From Pterobdella sp. o SKG-2022 (Eukaryota > Annelida > Clitellata > Hirudinida > Piscicolidae), in NCBI GenBank assembly GCA_964035795.1, contig OZ038320.1:13910776-13974775 (forward strand): DNA of 64,000 bases. The letters are read 5' to 3'. A program made the position numbers and the translations under genes. The stretch's first letter is position 1. Each line of letters starts with the position of its first letter. Below, piece after piece: positions 29,301 through 42,351 of this stretch. The notes under the pieces are model-generated. The model was not told the DNA's origin. It worked only from the letters and a program-made list of their open reading frames with translations, and searched no databases.

Positions 29301-29511
29301 ACCTCTTGTCCGCCTCCTCTGATGCTTCAAAGGTTCTCTTATTATATTCTTCATGTCCATTTAATGCATGATTAGAATTCATTTAACCATGTATAAAACA
29401 ATATAACAAATCTTAGTCATACAATGACGTAGTAAAATTGGCCCACAGGCTGAGGCTCAAATAAGCTTGGAATGTTATGAAGCTCTTCAAAAAGCTGTTG
29501 ATGCGAAATAA
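23381..29511 (+). CDS. ATP5F1D: Mitochondrial ATP synthase F1 subunit delta
   Basis: Six exons, 23381-23488, 23577-23648, 23869-23950, 28459-28547, 29267-29332 and 29449-29511 (TAA), encode 159 residues, the usual length for this subunit. The N-terminus (MAFKMARFVCRSVIGSRLYS) is a basic, acid-free mitochondrial presequence. The mature part follows the family closely: MAFTFASPIS, VPTLTGDLGVLKDHVPLLAV, LKPGVVSVHE, SVQILAEEACPLDHIDA and a C-terminal helical hairpin rich in Ala. The protein is the homologue of bacterial F1 epsilon and couples the c-ring to the gamma subunit in the inner-membrane ATP synthase. Intron 3 (23951-28458) is 4.5 kb and carries two antisense LINE relics. A TTTTTCAG precedes the start codon by 10 bases, suggesting a 5' UTR intron or a spliced-leader site. 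A poly(A)-like AATAAA lies at 29599-29604. Confidence 0.96.
24480..26518 (-). mobile_element. Decayed LINE with reverse transcriptase and zinc finger, in intron 3 of ATP synthase delta
   Basis: Two minus-strand frames, 25511-26518 and 24578-25507, are the same protein separated by an in-frame TGA at 25508-25510. They cover the linker, the reverse transcriptase (YKGKGDALNRSNYRGLKL, CGFMQGRGTTDAIFILRQLQ, AFIDLERAFDRVP) and the 3' domain. The catalytic YADD box is mutated to YPDG and the HQGS box to HQDS, so the enzyme is dead. A Cys/His-rich PHD-like finger follows (CGVCQAGVGKNAIQCGGCRR WVHQKC), then the conserved ELCYLGDKLSAGGGCE and RWYGHVE motifs. The 5' endonuclease is missing. The element is antisense to its host gene. 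Confidence 0.88.
27280..28130 (-). mobile_element. Second, older LINE relic in the same intron
   Basis: On the minus strand, degraded but readable reverse-transcriptase C-terminal sequence is present in several frames: INHFFDGLCLSTNHKNVLES (region of the catalytic box, FADD replaced by FFDG) at 27935-28129, LYNSKLWVLTQNQEDKIDAF and FHRRLLRPIINNRW at about 27535-27640, and LNWLGHLMRLPEETAALKAL at about 27395-27460. Frameshifts and stops separate these blocks. It belongs to a LINE type different from the copy at 24480-26518. Confidence 0.7.
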
Positions 29512-31209
29512 ACTGTGATCTAATAGTTTTGATGTTTTAATTTTTTAAAATTCAATCTCTTGAAGGTTATTGATTTTGGTTTGAAGGAATCTTGGTGAAA
29601 TAAATTTCGTAGAGATTGCTTATTCAAATCACAGTAAATGTTTTAGGTATATCAATTATATCATTGATCTAAGCTTACAAAACACGTCTGAAGTGATTGA
29701 AATTTACTGGCAACCCTTCAACACACAGTTTGAGGTTTCTGAAAGTTACTCATTTAAACTTGACTGGGTTTACAATGCCCATTTAAATATTTTGGTAATC
29801 AAAGCTATGTGTTTATGCTTTTTTCTATTTGTTCAATAGGTCTAAAAGTCGTTGTCGAGTTTAAGTAGAAGTACTCTGCCGTCATCCACTTTCATGCAAA
29901 CCAAGTGCAGGGTGCATTTTAAGGCACTAAACATTAAATGACATAAACAAACGAATTCTTAACAAAACAATCGATAGCTTCAATAACTTCTGGTATCACT
30001 AAGCTACACGCCTTGCCTTTCCTTTCAAATATGGAAAAACTCATTTGTTAATCTACGGGTGAATCCATCAAATCTGTGTGACACAAGTTATCAGTGGCCA
30101 CTGTGCGCGGCAATGCATGGGTTATTTGGAGCATATATCTTGCCTTCAATGCCAAATTTTTCCCGTTTTTATTTCATATAGAATTATTTCAATAGGTTTC
30201 AAATTTTTTAGTTTGTTTTTGATTAATTTTTAATAAAACTCGGTAGAAATTACAGGATTTCACACGTATGCTTATTCTTTATGCTATTCACAGTTTGCTT
30301 TCAGACATGTTTTCAAGTCAAATTCTCTATTTATTATATTAATGTTGAATGAAAAATTATATGCAGGTGAGAAAATAGATTTATAGAATTGCAAAGAACC
30401 ATATTGGCAGTTAGCGCTGCTAAATGATTTTCCTCTATTTCTGTTTTAGAAGAAGGTAATTTTCGACTTGGTCACAGTTATGCTTTGATTTAAAATTTAT
30501 TCCAGACACTTTTTATTCAATCACTTGCATTTTGAAAATTTCATAAAAACAAAATCTTTGTAAAAGTTTTGAATCAACAAGTAATTTCAGGTCACTGTTT
30601 GAGTTTCATAGTCATTTTAATTATTTTTGGAATTGAAGACGGTTTGGTTTGCTTTATACCATACATTATCTGATGTTATCAGATAATTTTTTCAATGAAA
30701 TAGTTTTAAATATTCTGTACCTTGTGAAGTCATTTTATTGAAGAAAGTCATAAGCGTTTGGTCGAATAAGATCAATTTCAGTACAAGCGTCAGCCTAAAA
30801 AACGCATTGTTGTAAAAAGTATTATTGCGGTTATCTTGAATAAAGAAAAATTAATGGTTCATTTGGATTAGTATTTCAAAAGCTTTTTAAAATCACAATA
30901 CGTAGTTTTTAAGAAATCATTGGCTACTACAAAAACTCTGTATATCCATTTAATCGTGTTTGTTCTTTCATACCATATATAAAAGAAAATCGTTTTTAAA
31001 AACACGTGATGAATATTTTGCAAATTTTCAGCAAGTGAAAAATGCCTCTTCAGTTTGCACTTTGAGCGTAAATTGAAATAAAATTTTTATAGAGAAAAAG
31101 TGTATAAAGATTTAGTACTGATGATCGTATGCCCAGTTAATTCGTCTGTGTGCGCCCAAATTTGAGCAACGAGTTCACTAAGCGAGTCCATAACGTGTCT
31201 TCCATTATG
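29512..31209. other. Intergenic region with unassigned coding-like segments
   Basis: AT-rich except for 29850-30180, described separately. No other structure was recognised. Confidence 0.4.
29852..30175 (-). CDS. Possible minus-strand exons of an unidentified gene
   Basis: This GC-richer tract has minus-strand frames with protein-like composition: ARYMLQITHALPRTVATDN (about 30095-30155), then after a possible 73 bp intron GKACSLVIPEVIEAIDC (about 29960-30020), then KVDDGRVLLLKLDNDF before a TAG at about 29852. The first junction is phase-consistent. The second would need an intron of about 26 bp, far below the others in this window, so the chain is not secure. Another frame of the same tract is also open (EGKIYAPNNPCIAAHSG). 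It could be a decayed gene or a partial gene copy. Confidence 0.3.
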
Positions 31210-32410
31210 ACGGACCTTCCATTTATGACTCAACACAAATCTCTCGTGCATACAATATTCGTATAATCATTTCTACAATCATTGAGTTTTGTGATAAAAA
31301 CTGATGATGGGCTTCTGTCCTTTGGCTTAACGCTACATATCCAGCAGATCATAGACCTATCGTTGCGCTGTAGCCTTTCCAAAACAGCAGCTGTTGGAGC
31401 CCAGTTTTCACTGCCATATAACAAGGAAGAACGCACACAAGATTTGTACAATTTGCCACGATATTCCAAGGTGATGTGTTTAGAGGTCAATAGGAAGAAA
31501 AATTTTTTAAATTTACCTCAGGCAACTCAACAGCTGGTGATAACTACCAGTTCACAACCTCCATCTGCATACAACATATCACCAAGGTAGCAAAACTTCG
31601 GTTCCACATCCATTGTGGCATTACCAACAATAACCTCTTTGATAGGCCTATAATCCAAAGATGGCGCTAAATTAAGACAACGAGGATATACATAAGCCTG
31701 ATTCTTCAGTCTTCCAGTCAAACCACTACATCTTTTGTGGACCCAATGAAAGCATGTCGAGCAAAAAACTGAGTTGATGCCAACACCTTTGCGGCATACA
31801 CTGCAAGGAAAAGCTCCAGAATCTTTCAAGTTTTCAGAACCGAGTAACATGAATTTTGTTTTTTTGGAGTTCACTCGCAATCCTTTACATTTTTTGAGGA
31901 GCCAATGAGAGCATGTCGAGCAAAAAATTGTGTTGACGCCAACACCTTTGTGGCATATACTTCAAGTTTTCAGAACCGAGTAACATAAATTTTGTTTTTT
32001 TGGAGTTCACTCGCAATTCTTTACTTTCTATTTCCAGTTTTCAAATTTGGATATACAATCGTCTAGCGATTTCGAGGTCAAAACCAGGTCATCAGCATAT
32101 AAAAGTTCCCAAAGAACACCGGTTCTAAACTCTCTAGATAAAGCTTCCAAAACAAGAACCAAAAGTAAAGGACTCAATACAGATCCTTGATGTACACCAA
32201 CATTTACACCAAACTCATCACTGAGCTGGTTATTAATGCGTACTCGACTTTTTGCTCCAATATACATGCTCTGAACTACACGGACAGCCCATTCTTCAAC
32301 CCAGAGCTTTCTCATTGCCCAGCAAATCACTTTGCGCGGAACTCGATCAAAGGCCTTCTCTAAATCAACGAAAACAAGAGTGGTTTTTTGACGTCTAAAT
32401 GACAGCACAA
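31210..32410 (-). mobile_element. LINE fragment with intact YADD box and zinc finger
   Basis: Minus-strand frames 32028-32408, 31527-31880 and 31230-31490 give, in order, the RT palm (FVDLEKAFDRVPRKVI, GVHQGSVLSPLL, ELLYADDLVL), the Cys/His finger (CSVCRKGVGINSVFCSTCFH WVHKRC) and the 3' domain (KFCYLGDMLYADGGCE, CVRSSLLYGSENWAPT). The RT catalytic aspartates are intact, but the N-terminal RT half and endonuclease are absent. A segment of about 130 bp that includes the finger is tandemly duplicated (about 31740-31880 and 31890-32020), breaking the frame. It is the same family as the copies at 24480-26518 and 60905-61256. Confidence 0.88.
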
Positions 32411-32806
32411 CAATGAGAATTGTAATACTTTTTCTCGTATAAAAATATCATTCTTATCAAAACTAGAGATTTTCTTTTGGTGAATTAATATATTTTCTTC
32501 GAAATGATTTTTGACTTATCATAAAAATGAATTTTCGATAAATTTTTAATTATTTTTTTCATGAAGAGAAATATAAAACTCAAGAAAAAGGTTCAACAAA
32601 AATAATGGAATAAATAATATTGGAAAGTTAAAAATTTCAATAGATATATCAACAAAATTGAATTTTTTAAAATTTCAAAAAATATTAAAAATGTTACATT
32701 GAACATTTACAATCTGAGTATCAAAGGTGTGACAGAAAGCAATCATAACCAATCTTAAATTAACAGTTCAAAAATTGAACAAGAACGAAAAATATAAACA
32801 AATTTG

Positions 32807-35800
32807 CTAAGGCATCGGCATTATAAAGGGGGTTGGAAAGAGCCCTTTGCGTTCCTCATTGTCGGCTATATGACCCTCCTTCAAATCAATGTTTGTCATT
32901 TTTTTAAGTATTACGCTTTATAACGTTCAAGACTAAATGTATTGAAAACAATATTGAAGGTATTTTAAAAAACTGTTAAAAGCTTTTTGTAAGACTTTAT
33001 CATTAAAAACTTAATGCGACTTTCAGCTAGAGTCTTCAATAAAGCCATGCTGGTTTTAATACTTTCCTTCAATCGAAACGCAGTAAAAAAAGGCTTTACA
33101 ATATTTGTCTTCACTGTTTATAGAATTAGAAACTTCTTAAATATTATATGCAAGTCCATAACGTTAGAAATATTATAGTGACATGAGGTTTGATACTCAC
33201 CCACCACATTTCCTCGTCTTCTCTGTAGGCTATTATCAACTCCCCTGTATATCATTCCCTTATTTAAAACTGATTATTCCATAGCATTAATAAAGTGGAG
33301 ACTTTACCTTAAAGTTTCAAACATTTTAAAAGATGAAAAAGTTAACGAGACAAGAAACTGACCTTTTTTGAAGGAGAGTTCGTCTTCATGATCAGCATCA
33401 CAGTCCTTCAAAGCAAGGCACTTTACCTGCCATCGAGTATGTACATCAGCATTAACTTGTTGATGATCCGCCAATAAAGTGAAAAATCAATGTTAATTAT
33501 ACACATGAAACTTGTGTCACGCCAGGTTGGAATAAATAAAATATTATTAAAAAATGTTATTTTTATAAAAATTAAAAAAAATATATAAATAACTTTGTTG
33601 TTCATGGATGGGTGAATCTGAAAAAGGCAGAACATAAGTTATAGTAAAGATTGGCATTGTTTTCTAACCGATAAAAATTTGGGAAAACACATTAGAAAAA
33701 ACTTGAAACAGAACAAAACTGCTTCTAAAACCAAATTTAACCGGCTCTTGGGACAAATATCTGATTTCCTGGCTTAGCGCTTTACCGCTGCTCGGTCGAT
33801 GGGAGTCTGGGGGTGTTTGAGAGACATTGAAGCCCTGATTCAACTTTGAAGGGTGGTGTGACTCGACGATGTTGGTGCATAAATCTTGTGTGGTGTTCCC
33901 ATCTTGCATCAGGTCCATCAACTGACTTCGGATGCGCACTGAAGGTTTGGGAGGCAGAGCTGGAGGGTTTTCTGTTGATTGGTTCAACGTCATAAAAATC
34001 AAATAAATAAAATAGTTTGATAAAAAAATTATTTCTTTTATGACAAAACAATGCAATTTTTTTCTAGTAAATAAATAATAATTTACGAAGAATGTAACGA
34101 AACAAGTAGTGAATCAAAACAACTAGCAAGAAATAGCTGGTATTTAGCTGTTAAAATACTTTTTCGATATTTTATAATATAATTCACAGATATTTCAAAA
34201 ACATATAAAAAAAACTTTGATTTGAAATTATTTGTAAATATTAGTTATTTTTGTAAAAGTTATTTAGTCGCAAATTAAATAGCAATTTTCCGCAAGGTTC
34301 GCATCTATAATTATGATCTTCACCACACCAGCATACATCTTATCCTCTGTATTTCAAGTATTTGCTGCTTCTTCGATCGAATCTAATTTTTCAAACTATA
34401 ACACCGATGAGTACAAAGTTATTAAAAAATGTGATGAAGTGTAACCTTGAAGAAGGCTGAGTTTAAGTTTGTTGACTTTTTGCCTGGGTGAGAAATAAGT
34501 GATACCATTAAATTTCTATGATCAAATAAAAAGTGCCAAAAACTTATTTCCCTAAAACATACATAAAACACCATCAGGTTTTCGCAGTATATATTCAAAA
34601 AATAAATATTTAAACTTTACAACTATCTAAAACACAAAAAACAAGTAAGAGTGAAAACATTGACGGCAAATGAACACAGAAATGTAGAAAAATGAGCATA
34701 AAGAAATGTGGACAAATGAACACAAAGAAATGTGCACAACTGACGATGGGTCGTAGTTGATGGTAGAGTCTGATGGGTTCCTGGTGTGGCTTGGTTGACG
34801 CTCTGTTCAACCAAGATATTAAAAACATTGTAACAAAAATAATATTCATTATTATCACTCTCCAATGATCATAAAAGCTCATCAAAGAGTGTCTCCCTAA
34901 ATTTCTATGAAAATGGCAGAAGTAATTCTAACGATCAACCGAGAGATTGCAACATTCAATGCAAAAATCCAAAATAGGAAACGATAGAGAAAAATTAAAA
35001 ACCATCTATAATTTTCAAGTTGTTTTTATCACCCTCAATTCGTCAGACTGAAATGCATTGACATCAAGGGAAAACATTAAAATTGACTAACCTACGGTGG
35101 GAGGAGGGGGGGGAGGAGCCTTGTGGTAGAAGTTTGATGTGGTTGACTAAAAGTTGAGTTATGTTGAAAATTATTTTTTCAATCAGGTTTCATTCATTTG
35201 GCTAGTTTAAATCATCATTGGAAACAACAAAGAACTTTGAAATTTCTTTTAGACAAAATTATGCAGAAATATTTTTTTTGAACTAAAATTTCTTGAATTG
35301 ATCGAAAAAACCAAAATATATTTTATCCACATAGAATGCTACATGCATAATTATGAAGCACGCCACATGATTTCCGTTTCATCACTGGGGGAAGACTTAC
35401 CAATGTCGGGTTTGGGTTGAGTCCTTCCTCCCTCACTCCTGCAAACATCATTATAATATTAACTTATCTTAATTATATCATCAAGGTTATCAACGGGGTT
35501 GCAAGTTTATTCAGTCATCTTGACTATATGACACACCAGGCTAATACATAACGTTATATACACAGCTTGCGTCTTCAGCCGAATTTTAATTGAAAACCTT
35601 CAGTGAAATTAAACGATTGAAGTATAATATAAAATCTTGTTTACAGATTCTATCAAATTAAAGTTGCGTCAAAATCTTATTATTAAACATGAAAGCTTAA
35701 TTTTTGAACATTTATAGATTAATTAGTTGAATATAGTTGTCTGAATGAAGCATCAAGCAATAGCACAGAGACCTTTATCCCTGATGAGAGTGCCAGGCAG

Positions 35801-38800
35801 GTTCTCCATGGTGGCAGTCCTTTGCTTCATGTTGTTGTTCATGACTAAATCGTTGCTCAACACCAGACTGCCCGGCCTCGACCTCCTTCTCGTCCTGTTC
35901 CTCAGCCCATTCTCCTGCTTCTGAGGTGGTGCATTTGATATCCATTGCGAGTGTCCCAATGACGTAATTTGGCGTTGTATGAGCTAGCACCAGTATCATT
36001 TTATTCTTTAAATTATTATTATTATTATTATTATTAAGATTTTTATAGCGCACAGTTATCAATTCAAGATTGCTTCAGAGGCGCTCAAGGTTTGTAAGAG
36101 ATTATGAGTGGGGATGTTTATGGTATAAGTGAGTTTTCAAAAGTTTGCGAAAAGTCATGAAAGAAGGCGATGAGTGCAAGCTAGAAGGAAGTGAATTTCA
36201 TAGACGTAGAGCCTGGTGAGAAAAAGAGCGACTAGTAAACAAGCCTGAAGAAACAGGTTGATGAAGCTGGAGACCAGAGTGCAAGGATCTGAGTGGTTGA
36301 CGTGTGTGTCTGATTGACAAAAGATCAAAAAGATAAGCAGGTTGTTCAAACTTGAGAGTGCAGGCAATGAGCCAAAGTAATTTAAACTTGCATCTTTGAG
36401 AGACAGGAAGCCAGTGCAAACGATCAAGACAGTCGCTGGAAGAGCTGAAATAATCAGCTTGAAGAACCGTCTTGGTCGCGTGGTTTTGGAGAGCTTGAAG
36501 TTTGCATAAAAGATAGTTTAGCTGCCCGCAAAGGAGAGAATTACAGGAGTCCAATTTAGAAAGAACTAGTGAGATAAAGAAGGCATTAGCAGTGGCAAGA
36601 GGTAAGAGTTTGCGTACTTGTTTTATGGCATAGATATGGAAATTGGAAGATTGGATTATTTGAGAAATAAAGTGAGCAAAGTTCAAATTTGAATCTAAAG
36701 TGACACCTAAGATTTTGAGCTTGGAAGATATAGGAAGTGTGGTGCCGTCGAGGGATACCACAGAAGGGAGATTGCATTTTGCTAAAAGACGAGAGCTGCC
36801 GACAAACATCACCTCACTCTTAGTATGGTTTAGTTTCAGTTGGCTTTGGGAAAACCAAAAGTTTAGAGCGGAAAGACAACTGGATAATTTAAGGAGAGTG
36901 GGGTTAGAATCTGGGTAAGAGACTCAGGTGAAAAGAGTGATGTCATCAGCTAACTGGTGAAAAAGCAAGTCATGCTGTACAATAATGCTACACATGGGTG
37001 ATGTATAAAGAGAGAAGAGGATTGGTCCCAGAACGGAGCCCTGCGGCACGCCTTAGTTGAGTGATGTAAGAGAAGAAGAGAAATTGTTTATTTTAACGAA
37101 CTGAGAACGTTGAGAGAGGTAAGAGCAAAACCAAGAAAGAGCCAGATCAGAAATATTGAAGTGTCTATTCAAAATATCAATTAAGATATTGTGATCGAGA
37201 GTGTCAAAAGCAGCAGAAAGGTCTAGCGAAACCAAAACGGCCGTATGTCCAGTAGCGCAGATGTTGCGAAGACTGTCAGTGATGCGTAGAAGTGTGGTTT
37301 CTGTTGAGTGGTGCTTGCGATATGCTGATTGGAAAAGATTAAAATTAGGAGATGATGAAACGTGAGAAGTTATTCTGGAAAGAACGAGTCTTTCGATAAT
37401 TTTTGAAATGGTGCTTAAGTTAGAAATAGAATTAATAGTGAAAAAAAAATTATTATTAATTTTATTTTTATTATGAAATTTGACCTGAAATTTTTTTATG
37501 TAAATGATATGTATTTTGACACATTATAATATATAATTTAATTCGATTCATATTTCATAATGTTTAAAATTATTTATTTCATGATAATTTGATATGACTA
37601 CCCAGTCCATGTCGAAATCACTGCCTTCATTGAAGTTCTCTTCCTGCATGCCAAGTCGTTCATGCTTAAATACTGAACACTCGTTTATAAATATTGCAAT
37701 TTAATAGGTAAATAGAGTTCAAAATTTAATGTTATTTAGTTTTTTCATCAAAATGCAAAGGATTAATATATGAGTTAGCATACACTGTCCAGTTCCCAAT
37801 CGATGTTGACGTTGTCAAACATTGAGGTCTTGTTGTCCATGGCATGCTTCAGCTGTCATCAATACTCAATATAAATGTTACAATGAATTGTGCTGAAAAC
37901 GAAAAGATAATTTAAAATAATTTTCAGCCAAAAATATAACAAAAACATACAAGAAGTGATTGAAATGAACATCGATGCTTGCTTACCAGTTGCACGAGAA
38001 TGCCGTCAGGCGCTGTGGTTTGGAGTGCGACATCTAGCGGCAAAAGTCCCTTGTTGTTGCACACATCCACAAGTTCAGGCTGGCTTCTCAGCAACAACTT
38101 CATGCACTCAGGCCTGTTTGAACATCATTACCATTAGTAGGACTACGTCAGTAGAACTATAACATGAAGGACTAACTATTGAAAGTACAAGTTTATAAAT
38201 GATGAAAAGTAAATAGACATGACACACCTGTCATAGTAGCAACACAAATGCAATACTGTGTTCCCCTCACTCGTTTTCTTACCCAACTCTTTGCTGCAAT
38301 TGGAATATAATGCTGATGAGACTCAATCTAACACGTGATATAAAATTATAACAATCATTAGTGCTTACATGATAACTGTCTGTTCTACATGCAACATATG
38401 AAAGCACTAAACAGTTAATGATGAATGAAGTTTGAAAGCAACAAGCCTGTTTGAGTTCTGTATGATGAAGTCGACGATATGCAAGCGGTATCCATCCTCG
38501 TGCATGATGGACAGATGCAGGGCGTTCTCCTGGTTCGGCTGCGGTGTTACGATAGTGTTTAAAGCTTTCAAAATGTATGTAGCTTTTCTATTAAATATTT
38601 TTGTTTCATATCTCAACTGATTGCATATTCATCATGGGACATATAGACAAAGTATTAATAAATAAACGAACTAATAAAATAGTTTGACTCTTATATAGAG
38701 AATTAAATCTTTCAAAAGTTTATTGAACAGACCATTCAAAGACCACACATAGGATGACCCTGAATACACAAAAGATTGCACCTTGAAGTATATCATCAAA

Positions 38801-41800
38801 AACAAAAGCAATCATGGTTGAAGCACGATGCCTCTGACCCCCAAAACTCCACCCACCATGTCAGGCAGGGACTGCATAAAGTCCACCCCCTCCGCATACA
38901 CCTGCAGTAACGAGTGTATCTCCCCTGGAAAGGAGTTTCAGTTAGTGTCGTTTAATGATGTGAAATCACATGACATCATCACCGACGTTAATAGATGATA
39001 AAAATTCATTGAAACCTTCATTGAGACTTACCACTTATGATGGCCTGCTTGAGATCTTGCACCCGATCTTCCATGCAGAAGCTCGTCATTATGAGGAACA
39101 TCTTCTTCTCGTACTTGTTCCTTATGAACACTTTTCTCTCATCCCTTCATACAAATATCATCGAGTGAAGGTATGCAAATAATTCGAAATAAATAATAAA
39201 CTGGAGAAAAAATCATCAAAAAATATTCAAATGAATAAAAAATTGGAAACTCAGATTATATCTACTTAAATATTGCCTAAATCTTGTTGAACAAGAGACA
39301 CAGACATGGTGGACTTGGGGTGGGGTTTGGTGTCTGTCAGGTTGGCCTCCATCACCTCGTTGAACGCCTGGTTCTTCATCGAGTTGGCGATCTTAATGGT
39401 GAAATTATGTCGAGTGGAGAAGATTAAACATTTTGAAGTGTAGTTTAAAAACGACTAATTCTGAATGATATGAGATTAATGAAATTAATATGAAAACAAA
39501 ATAAAAAATATGCTATTTGCTTTTCAGTTTTGTGGAATTATCGAAAACTAATCAAAAAAATTAGGAAAAGATCTAATAAATGAATGAAAACCTTGTAACA
39601 TATTTATTTATTAAATAAATCCTTATTGACAGATCTAAATCCAAAATGAAATGAAAGTTGCAACAGTGTCCAATAAGAGATAACGAACAAGCAATTGAGA
39701 AGTGTTGAGTTGGTCAATCACAGTGGATTGGGTCCTGGAGATGTGCACACCCATCAGGCGATGCACTCCACAGCACTCGAGGCAGATCAAGATGCCCAGA
39801 TTGACTGACAACCATTCTGGGTCTGCATGATGGCAATTGCTAGTCTTATTCATCTTCGTGGTTGCGTTTAGTAATTGCTAACTAATTTAGGGTTGGTAAA
39901 TCAAATGTTTAATTAGGACATATATATAGACACGAAAAAGTCAAATCTCTATAAATCAAATGGTTTTCAATACCAATTGTATGTTTTCACTTCAAGTTTT
40001 AGTAGCTTCATACATCAGTGTGAAGGATGTACATTAATGTGAAGCATATTTAACAATGATTGCACATATTTTAACAAGAATTTGTTAACAACAATACGTG
40101 TAAAAACTTTTGAAAAAATGACTAACTCAATATACCACAATAACTTTAACTGATACAAAAAATTTCAAACAAACATGTTTATTAAAAAAATTAAGCTATA
40201 ATATTGCTAAAGTTTAGTCTTATTTAGATGATAAAGCTTACTTTATTGGAAATTATGGCTCAATTTTTGATACAAAGTGTCTTTTTTGAAAAAATCTCAC
40301 ACGTTATTGTACTCGAGTTGAAAAAAATAGTCTTCTGACTCTATACCAATAAAAATTTCAAAAATCAGAAATTGTTGAAACCTGACAAAATTTTCAAACA
40401 TTCAAAAATTTTGTCAATTTTGATTTTTCGACGATATAGATAAAAAAATTTTTTTCTTGCAATTGTTAAGGCGCAATATTCATTTTTCGTAGCTTGCTTT
40501 AAATATAGAAGGACCAGTTCGAAGCAAGATTTAGCTTCAAACATTAAAATGAAAATTTTAAGATGCGTTGTGAAATTCAAACCGGATTATAGAAAATTTT
40601 TATTTTTTGTAAGAGATAATGAAGTCTTAAAAAATGCCAACCTGCAGCATTGCAATCACAACACAACCTGTTTCCCTCCATCTTCTTCACCTAAGTGGTC
40701 AGTTAGCCCATTACATCAGTGTACATAATGATTTATAGAACTTTCTATAAATGAAGTCAATGAAAAAACACTTAAGTCATAAGGATACACAATAAGGAAC
40801 AGCACCTTAGCAATGATGGTTTGTGAGAGTTCCATGAGTTGGTTGTTATAATGTGTGTCATTGTCTCCTGAAGCCTCATGCTTCTTGTGATCTGCATTGC
40901 TTTTGCTGAACGTCATCAGCAGTATAGCATTCTTGGCGTTGTTCAGCACTGATGTCCAACTGGATTATCAAGAGCTCATTTCAAATAACTATGTTGAAAA
41001 TCATTTCAATGTGAATATTTGGGAAGTATTAAGCGATAAAGAGTGTGACCCTGGTGGCATGAAGAATAATTTCGAGATGTGTCATATTTTTAGAAACTCC
41101 GTGCATATCATTTGAATATTTGATGAATAAAAAGATTGATAACTTAGAAACATGGTTTCAAGACATGACCTAAACTTTTTATGATCCACAACAACTGACA
41201 GTGCTTCATAAATCACTTTTTTTCGCTAATGTTTTATGACAAGGCCAAACTTATCGAAAATTATAGCTATTTTTTTTGCTCAATAAATGTACTGATTTTT
41301 TGCCATAAATTGACGTTAAAAACTGTTGAAATCACTTGGACATATTCACAGCATGAAACCCATATGAGAGATGATAGATACCACGATGCTCAAATCACTC
41401 ACGCTTCAAGGTCCTGGTGGTCCTCGGTCTGGAAGTGGTAGGTGCGGTTCTCGGAACCTTTGTGTCATTTCTTCATGTTAATCGTTAGGTTCCAAAATGA
41501 TATGTGCCATGAATATGATAGTTACACGCATATCTATATTATAGGCAATGCACATAACTGATAGGTAAAACACTACTGCCTGTTTCATGAAAAAATTTAT
41601 GTTTTGCATCTTATGGATCTTACGTACTCTCATGAAATCATTATATTAAATTTCAAAATGAAAATTTTAATTTTATAGTTTTAAACTATATACAAGTTAT
41701 GATAAACTTAACATTTTATTGAATTTATTTCAAAACTTGCATTATAAAAAAAATTTCATGTATCAAAGTTTTTGAATGCAAAAATTATTTCAAATTTATA

Positions 41801-42273
41801 TATATTGAAACATTTGGGTTCTAGTCATATTGCCTAATTCTACTCAGTGCTTTCAACATCTTGATATTTATTGGAAAATTATACAAAGATGCAGTAGGCG
41901 GCACCTGAGACTAGATCGAAGCACCTTTTTGTGAAGTCATCAGGGAGCAACTGCAGGAGAACATGTTCATCAATCGGTCATGAAATAAGGTTGGAAACCA
42001 CTGAAGTGAAGTTCTTACACAATGATTTTAAGACTAATTTTGAAAAATTTTATAAAATTGCATACATAAGGTAACTAGTAATAACAAATGACTACATCAT
42101 AAGGCATGAATGAAATCGTTCAACCTTCACTTGACACGTGAGTAAGTTCAGTTTGACTGGTTCTTTTGAGGCCTTTGGTGGGTTATGCATGATGATGTCA
42201 ATGAAGAAAATGTTAAAAAGTATTTTAATAACTACTTAGACATGGATATAGATAGATAGATAGATAGATAGAC

Positions 42274-42351
<78 letters not shown>

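Noticed and set aside
33782..34051. Second open frame through ASAP exon 33742-33971
   Set aside because: The other frame has the PPALPPKPS motif and joins both neighbouring exons in phase; this one is a chance overlap.
35775..36062. 95-codon minus-strand frame over the ASAP exon 35773-35920
   Set aside because: Runs through the LINE tail (poly-Asn from ATT repeats) and is out of frame with ASAP.
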